Assembly: GCA_964399635.1 (NCBI GenBank)
Contig: CAYNRU010000028.1
Span: 1 to 64,000, forward strand
Source of the DNA: UBA4615 sp964399635
GTDB taxonomy: Bacteria > Pseudomonadota > Gammaproteobacteria > Burkholderiales > Burkholderiaceae_E
Length of the DNA stretch: 64,000 bases
Direction: 5' to 3'
Part shown: positions 59,513 to 64,000 of the stretch, piece after piece
Numbering within the stretch: position 1 is the first letter of the stretch
Layout: each line of letters starts with the position of its first letter
The notes under the pieces: generated by a model
Seen by the model: only the letters and a program-made list of their open reading frames with translations
Database searches by the model: none
Told to the model about the DNA's origin: nothing
Made by a program: the position numbers and the translations under genes

Positions 59513-60796
59513 TCAGTCGGCGTCCATCGCGCCGGTGACCTTGCGCCGGATCGAGCGCATCCCCCAGGCCACTCCGAGCAGGATCGGCACGACCGCGATG
59601 CCGGTCGCGAGCTCCGGATGGATCGGGGCGCCGGCCACGGCCGCCCCCTTGAAGACATAACCGGCGAGCCCGGTCGCGTAGTACGTGATCGCCGCGACCG
59701 ACAGTCCCTCGACGGTCTGCTGCAGGTGCAGCTGCAGCTTGGCCCGGCGGTTCATCGCGGCCAGCAGCGCCTGGTTCTGCCGCTCGCGCTCGATCTCCAC
59801 CCGGGTGCGCAGCAGCCCGCTCGCGCGGGCGATCCGCTCCGATACCGAGGCCAGGCGCTCCGACACCGCGTCGCAGTAGGCCATGGCCGGCTGGAAGCGC
59901 CGCTCGAGAAAGCCGGTGGGCGTCTGCAGGCCCTGCAGGCGCGTCTCGCGCAGCTCCTGGCCGCGCGTGCGCACCAGCGTGCGGTAGGCGCGCGCCGCGC
60001 CGAACCGGAAGGCGCCGGCCGTCGAGAGCTGCTCGACGATCGCCGACAGCCGGGTCACCTCGTGCAGCATCTCGGGCTCCTCGCTGACCTCGGCGACGTC
60101 GAGCCGGGCGACCAGCCCCGAGAGCCGCGTCTCGACGCGGTCGAGCTCGCCCGCGATGCGGCGGGCCTCCGGAAAGGCGAGCATCGCCATCATCCGGTAC
60201 ACCTCCATCTCGATGACCCGCTGGACGGCCCGGCCGAGCTGCGTGGCGTTGGTCGTGGCGTCCACCAGCAGGAAGCGTCCGAAGCCCCGGTCGTCGAGCC
60301 GGAAGCTCGAGAACAGCGAGGCTTGCCCGTCGGAGATCTTCGCGCCGACGAACGACGGCGCCTCGAGCATCGCGCCGACGCTGCGCTCATCGATCCGGGC
60401 GCGGTCGGCGTGCACCACGGCCACCCGCAGCGCCGCGATCACCTCGGCGCCATCGGTGCTCAGCAGGGTATCGAGCAGCGTGTCGGAGGCGGTCCGCGCG
60501 AAGGGCCGCTCGATGTCGCAGCCGGCCCCGTAGACCGTGTAGTCGTCGAACTCGCCGTGCCGCTCCCACTTGAGGCGCAGCGGGCCGAGGTCCGCCTCGA
60601 AGTGGTTCTGGCCGGGCGCCGGTGGATCGACCGCATGGCGCACGCACCAGTCGATCAGCGCGGGGGGCAGGGGGCGGGGCAGCCGCTGCGTCTGCAGCAG
60701 GGAGATATGCGACACTGAGTGGGGCGCCCTGACCGGTGGCCGCGGTCGCGTGTGGATCTCGTCGTGGAGGTCGATGCGCAGCGGATGGGTCTTCAT
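59513..60796 (-). CDS. DUF3422 family membrane protein
   Basis: A 427-residue protein of the DUF3422 family, common in Alpha- and Betaproteobacteria. The N-terminus HPLRIDLHDEIHTRPRPPV is the family signature. A long helical region with probable coiled coil (about 230-345) precedes two C-terminal membrane helices (about 365-385 and 395-418). The function is unknown; the architecture suggests a membrane-bound cytoplasmic sensor or scaffold. The ATG at 60796 is preferred over one 33 bases upstream because it gives the conserved start. It is divergent from the thioesterase gene with a 35-base gap. Confidence 0.9.
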   Translation of the reverse strand: MKTHPLRIDLHDEIHTRPRPPVRAPHSVSHISLLQTQRLPRPLPPALIDWCVRHAVDPPAPGQNHFEADLGPLRLKWERHGEFDDYTVYGAGCDIERPFARTASDTLLDTLLSTDGAEVIAALRVAVVHADRARIDERSVGAMLEAPSFVGAKISDGQASLFSSFRLDDRGFGRFLLVDATTNATQLGRAVQRVIEMEVYRMMAMLAFPEARRIAGELDRVETRLSGLVARLDVAEVSEEPEMLHEVTRLSAIVEQLSTAGAFRFGAARAYRTLVRTRGQELRETRLQGLQTPTGFLERRFQPAMAYCDAVSERLASVSERIARASGLLRTRVEIERERQNQALLAAMNRRAKLQLHLQQTVEGLSVAAITYYATGLAGYVFKGAAVAGAPIHPELATGIAVVPILLGVAWGMRSIRRKVTGAMDAD

Positions 60797-60831
60797 GGGT
60801 CGGGCGGCTCTGCCGGGGCGGACACGCAATC

Positions 60832-61257
60832 ATGAACGAGCGCACGCTGGTGTACGAGATCCCGATCGCGATCCGGTGGGGCGACATGGACGCCATGGGG
60901 CACGTCAACAACACGGTGTACTTCCGGTACATGGAGCAGTGCCGGATCAGCTGGTTCGAGGCGATGGGCATCGCCCCGGACCCGGGCGGGGAGGGGCCGG
61001 TGATCGTCAACACCTCCTGCGAGTTCCGCCGCGAGCTGGCCTACCCCGGCACGGTGCTGGTGCGCCAGTGGGTGGGCGACATCGGCACCTCGAGCTTCCA
61101 GACCTGGCTGACGCTGAGCCGCAGCGACGACCCCGGCAAGGTCAGCGCCGAGGGCGCCGCGCGCATCGTCTGGGTCGACTTCCCCCGCCGGAAATCGGCG
61201 CCGCTGCCCGCCGCGGTACGGATTGCCATCGTCCAGCCCGTCGGCGGGTTGGTATAA
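60832..61257 (+). CDS. Acyl-CoA thioesterase, 4HBT/YbgC-like
   Basis: A 141-residue hot-dog protein. RWGDMDAMGHVNNTVYFRYME holds the catalytic aspartate (probably Asp20), as in 4-hydroxybenzoyl-CoA thioesterase and YbgC (segment quoted as RWGDMDAMGHVNN). The substrate is probably a short acyl-CoA, unknown. The ATG at 60832 is chosen because it gives the normal N-terminus. Its TAA stop lies within the TATAAT box that probably drives pyrG. Confidence 0.9.
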   Translation: MNERTLVYEIPIAIRWGDMDAMGHVNNTVYFRYMEQCRISWFEAMGIAPDPGGEGPVIVNTSCEFRRELAYPGTVLVRQWVGDIGTSSFQTWLTLSRSDDPGKVSAEGAARIVWVDFPRRKSAPLPAAVRIAIVQPVGGLV

Positions 61258-61258
61258 T
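61253..61258 (+). promoter_or_regulatory. Perfect -10 box for pyrG overlapping the preceding stop codon
   Basis: TATAAT at 61253-61258 contains the TAA stop of the thioesterase gene and lies 21 bases before the pyrG ATG. The -35 is not clear: TTGCCA at 61223 is too far upstream for normal spacing. Confidence 0.45.
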
Positions 61259-61279
61259 CGCCATTTCCCGTTGGCCGCA

Positions 61280-62953
61280 ATGACCAAATTCGTATTCGTC
61301 ACCGGCGGGGTGGTGTCCTCGCTTGGGAAGGGCATCGCCGCCGCCTCGATGGCCGCCCTGCTCGAGTCGCGCGGCCTGCGCGTCACCCTCCTCAAGCTCG
61401 ACCCCTACATCAACGTCGACCCGGGCACGATGAGCCCGTTCCAGCACGGCGAGGTGTTCGTCACCGAGGACGGCGCCGAGACCGACCTGGACCTTGGGCA
61501 CTACGAGCGCTTCGTGACCGCGAAGATGCGCCGGGTGAACAACTTCACCACCGGCCAGATCTACGACTCGGTGATCCGCAAGGAGCGTCGCGGCGAGTAC
61601 CTCGGGCGCACGGTGCAGGTCATCCCGCACATCACCAACGAGATCCAGTCCTTCATAGAGCGCGGTGCCGGCATCGGCACTGACGCAGCCGCCGAGGTCG
61701 CGATCGTCGAGATCGGCGGGACGGTGGGTGACATCGAGTCGCTGCCCTTCCTCGAGGCCGCCCGGCAGATGAGCCTGAAGATGGGGCGCGGCGCTGCCTG
61801 CTTCGTGCACCTGACGCTGGTGCCCTTCATCGCGTCGGCGGGCGAGCTCAAGACCAAGCCGACCCAGCACTCGGTCCAGAAGCTGCGCGAGATCGGCATT
61901 CAGGCCGACCTGCTGCTGTGCCGCGCGGACCGGCGCATCCCCGAGGACGAGCGGGCCAAGATCTCGCTGTTCTCCAACGTGCCCCTCGGCTCGGTGATCT
62001 CGGTCTGGGACGCCGACTCCATCTACAAGATTCCGCGCATGCTGCACGAGCAGCACGTGGACGACCTCGTCTGCGAGGTGCTGCGCCTCGAGGCGAGGCC
62101 GGCCGACCTGTCGGTCTGGGACCGCCTGGTCGACCGTCAGCAGCATCCCAAGCGCACGGTGCACATCGCGATGGTCGGCAAGTACGTCGACCTCACCGAG
62201 TCGTACAAGTCTCTGACCGAGGCGCTGACGCACGCCGGCATCCACACCGAGAGCAAGGTGGTGGTCGAGTACATCGATTCCGAGCAGATCGAGCGTGACG
62301 GCACGGCGGCGCTGGATCCGTTCGACGCCATCCTCGTGCCCGGCGGCTTCGGCAAGCGCGGCGTCGAAGGCAAGATCGCGGCCATCCGCCACGCCCGCGA
62401 GCACGGCGTGCCCTACCTGGGCATTTGTCTGGGCATGCAGCTGGCGGTGATCGAGTTCGCCCGCGACGTCTGCGGGCTCGCCGGCGCCAACAGCACCGAG
62501 TTCGACCCCGACACGCCGCACCCTGTGGTGGGCCTGATCACCGAATGGCTCGACCGCGAGGGCCGGGTCGAGCGGCGCGACGCCGGCTCCAACCTCGGCG
62601 GCACGATGCGCCTGGGCGCGCAGCGCTGCCCGGTCGTCCCCGACACGCTCGCCGCGGGCATCTACGGCGAGTCGGTCAACGAGCGCCACCGCCATCGCTA
62701 CGAGGTCAACAACCACTACGTGCCCGAACTCGAGGCCGCGGGCCTGCGCGTGTCGGCGCGCACCCCCACCGAGGGCCTGACCGAGATCGCCGAGCTGCCC
62801 CAATCGGGCCGCGCCGCGCATCCGTGGTTCATCGGCGTGCAGTTCCACCCCGAGTTCACCTCCACCCCTCGCGACGGGCACCCGCTGTTCCGCTCGTACG
62901 TCGAGGCGGCGCTCGCGCACGCGGCGCGTCGCGCCGCCCTTCGCGCGGCCTGA
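61280..62953 (+). CDS. pyrG: CTP synthase
   Basis: Makes CTP from UTP with glutamine or ammonia and ATP. The 557-residue protein starts TKFVFVTGGVVSSLGKGIAA, the amidoligase P-loop. The metal site DPGTMSPFQHGEVFVTEDG is intact (DPGTMSPFQHGEV quoted as the core). The C-terminal glutaminase domain has Cys383 in GICLGMQ and the His523/Glu525 dyad in HPEF. Length is about ten residues above E. coli PyrG at the C-terminus, with an Ala/Arg-rich end. kdsA follows after 14 bases, the usual pyrG-kdsA pair. Confidence 0.98.
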   Translation: MTKFVFVTGGVVSSLGKGIAAASMAALLESRGLRVTLLKLDPYINVDPGTMSPFQHGEVFVTEDGAETDLDLGHYERFVTAKMRRVNNFTTGQIYDSVIRKERRGEYLGRTVQVIPHITNEIQSFIERGAGIGTDAAAEVAIVEIGGTVGDIESLPFLEAARQMSLKMGRGAACFVHLTLVPFIASAGELKTKPTQHSVQKLREIGIQADLLLCRADRRIPEDERAKISLFSNVPLGSVISVWDADSIYKIPRMLHEQHVDDLVCEVLRLEARPADLSVWDRLVDRQQHPKRTVHIAMVGKYVDLTESYKSLTEALTHAGIHTESKVVVEYIDSEQIERDGTAALDPFDAILVPGGFGKRGVEGKIAAIRHAREHGVPYLGICLGMQLAVIEFARDVCGLAGANSTEFDPDTPHPVVGLITEWLDREGRVERRDAGSNLGGTMRLGAQRCPVVPDTLAAGIYGESVNERHRHRYEVNNHYVPELEAAGLRVSARTPTEGLTEIAELPQSGRAAHPWFIGVQFHPEFTSTPRDGHPLFRSYVEAALAHAARRAALRAA

Positions 62954-62967
62954 CCGGGAGGCCATCG

Positions 62968-63825
62968 ATGCGACTGTGCGGATTCGAAGTCGGCCTGGAC
63001 CGGCCGCTGTTCCTGATCGCCGGGCCCTGCGCGATCGAGTCGCGAGAGCTCGCCATCGAGACCGCCGGTCAGCTCAAGGCGATCGCCAGCGCGCTGGGCG
63101 TGCCTTTCATCTACAAGTCCTCGTTCGACAAGGCCAACCGCAGCTCGGGCCGCTCCTTCCGCGGACCGGGCATGGACGCGGGCCTGCGGATCCTCGACGA
63201 CGTCCGTCGCCAGGTCGGCGTACCGGTGCTGACCGACGTCCACGACGTCGAGCAGATCGCGCCGGTGGCGGCGGTGGTGGACGTGCTGCAGACGCCCGCG
63301 TTCCTGTGCCGCCAGACCGACTTCATCCGCGCGGTGGCCGCCAGCGGCAAGCCCGCCAACATCAAGAAGGGGCAGTTCCTGGCACCGCACGACATGAAGA
63401 ACGTCGCCGACAAGGCGCGCGAGGCCGCGGTCGCCGCCGGCCACCCGGCCGACTCGATCATGGTGTGCGAGCGGGGCGCTTCGTTTGGCTACAACAACCT
63501 GGTGTCGGACATGCGCAGCCTCGCGATCATGCGCGAGACCGGCTGCCCGGTCGTGTTCGACGCGACCCACTCGGTCCAGCTCCCGGGCGGGCAGGGCACG
63601 AGCTCCGGCGGCCAGCGCGAGTTCGTGCCGGTGCTGGCGCGCGCCGCGGTCGCGGTGGGTGTCTCGGGCCTGTTCATGGAGACCCACCCGGACCCCGCGC
63701 ACGCGCTGTCCGACGGCCCCAACGCCTGGCCGCTGCAGCGGATGGCCGAGCTGCTCGCCACGCTGTGCGAGCTCGACGCTCTGGTCAAGCGCACCGGTTT
63801 CCCCGAGCATTCGGTGCTCGGCTGA
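62968..63825 (+). CDS. kdsA: 3-deoxy-8-phosphooctulonate synthase
   Basis: Condenses arabinose-5-phosphate with phosphoenolpyruvate to make Kdo-8-phosphate for lipopolysaccharide. The 285-residue TIM barrel has LIAGPCAIESRELA, YKSSFDKANRSS and FDATHSVQLPGGQG, all hallmark segments; METHPDPAHALSDGPN closes the barrel. The FDATHSVQ pattern, lacking a metal-binding Cys at NCAIES (here PCAIES), indicates the metal-independent class by family rule. It lies 14 bases after pyrG, in a conserved cluster that usually continues to eno. Confidence 0.97.
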   Translation: MRLCGFEVGLDRPLFLIAGPCAIESRELAIETAGQLKAIASALGVPFIYKSSFDKANRSSGRSFRGPGMDAGLRILDDVRRQVGVPVLTDVHDVEQIAPVAAVVDVLQTPAFLCRQTDFIRAVAASGKPANIKKGQFLAPHDMKNVADKAREAAVAAGHPADSIMVCERGASFGYNNLVSDMRSLAIMRETGCPVVFDATHSVQLPGGQGTSSGGQREFVPVLARAAVAVGVSGLFMETHPDPAHALSDGPNAWPLQRMAELLATLCELDALVKRTGFPEHSVLG

Positions 63826-63864
63826 CGCCGGGTCCACCGCACAGCCGCCACCACAGGAACCCTC

Positions 63865-64000
63865 ATGCCCGCCGCCTACGTGATTGCCGACGTCGCCGTG
63901 TCCGATCCGGAGCAGTACAAGCGCTACCAGGCGCTGTCGCCCGGTGCGGTCGCCGCGGCGGGCGGCGAGTTCGTGGTGCGCGGCGGACGGCATGAGACGC
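63865..64000 (+). CDS. DUF1330 domain-containing protein, partial
   Basis: The first 45 residues of a gene cut by the window end. AAYVIADVAVSDPEQYKRYQ and the following VAAAGGEFVVRGG match DUF1330, a small ferredoxin-like-fold family of about 95 residues with unknown function. It follows kdsA by 39 bases on the same strand. In Burkholderiales this gene commonly sits between kdsA and eno. Confidence 0.9.
   Translation, partial: MPAAYVIADVAVSDPEQYKRYQALSPGAVAAAGGEFVVRGGRHET

Noticed and set aside
1..64000. CRISPR array, complete insertion sequence, prophage or toxin-antitoxin pair
   Set aside because: No regularly spaced direct repeats, transposase, integrase or phage structural gene was recognised. 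The Fic protein has no separate antitoxin gene beside it.

Overview
The window is a very GC-rich (about 70% by eye) chromosomal segment of a betaproteobacterium, most probably a member of the Burkholderiales. The strongest evidence is gene order. leuC-leuD-leuB-asd-fimV-truA-trpF-trpB-trpA-accD-folC-SPOR-cvpA-purF-metZ (11.2-28.7 kb) and pyrG-kdsA-DUF1330 (61.3 kb to the end) are typical Burkholderiales arrangements. Two Bug/TctC periplasmic binding proteins, a FimV protein and a DUF3422 protein fit the same group. The species cannot be named from this sequence.

Layout. Bases 1-3280 are an accessory-looking stretch of lower GC and low gene density: a Fic/DUF4172 protein, a DUF1993 protein, no recognisable integrase, and a tRNA-Val(CAC) gene at 3281-3355 marking the border with dense core sequence. 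3.4-11.1 kb holds a hexose-6-phosphate mutarotase, gltX, a FAS1-like dehydratase next to a Bug protein, aroC, an MFS permease and an M48 lipoprotein peptidase. 11.2-28.7 kb is a co-directional biosynthetic block: leucine, aspartate-family, tryptophan, malonyl-CoA, folate, purine and methionine synthesis, with many overlapping or near-abutting genes. It ends in metZ, whose leader carries a clear SAM-II riboswitch followed by an intrinsic terminator.

28.7-50.5 kb is a mixed, mostly catabolic and transport region: a Bug protein, a VIT-family protein, error-prone DNA polymerase DnaE2, LysE and EamA permeases, nitronate monooxygenase, zinc-binding dehydrogenase, lipase-like hydrolase, PPOX flavoprotein, a PliI-type lysozyme inhibitor, a VWA protein, thioesterase, GST, an LhgO-like oxidase, a glycerophosphodiesterase, a crotonase and glycerol kinase. 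50.6-53.6 kb is lexA-imuA-imuB. Together with dnaE2, about 17 kb away, this makes a split SOS mutasome. Both transcription units carry convincing LexA boxes that share the same half-site deviation. 54.1-58.5 kb has a glycine-rich RRM protein behind a long leader with its own terminator hairpin, succinyl-CoA:3-ketoacid CoA-transferase genes, and ETF-ubiquinone oxidoreductase with an overlapping NAD(P)-binding protein. 58.7-64 kb has an SDR, DUF3422, an acyl-CoA thioesterase, pyrG, kdsA and the start of a DUF1330 gene cut by the window end.

The high GC content produces many long antisense open frames. These were treated as shadows unless a family signature was visible. No CRISPR array, complete insertion sequence, prophage or obvious new multi-gene system was seen. 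The most interesting non-coding elements are the SAM-II riboswitch with a plausible antiterminator, the paired LexA boxes, the terminator-bearing leader of the RRM gene, and a tRNA/tmRNA-like inverted repeat near the left edge.
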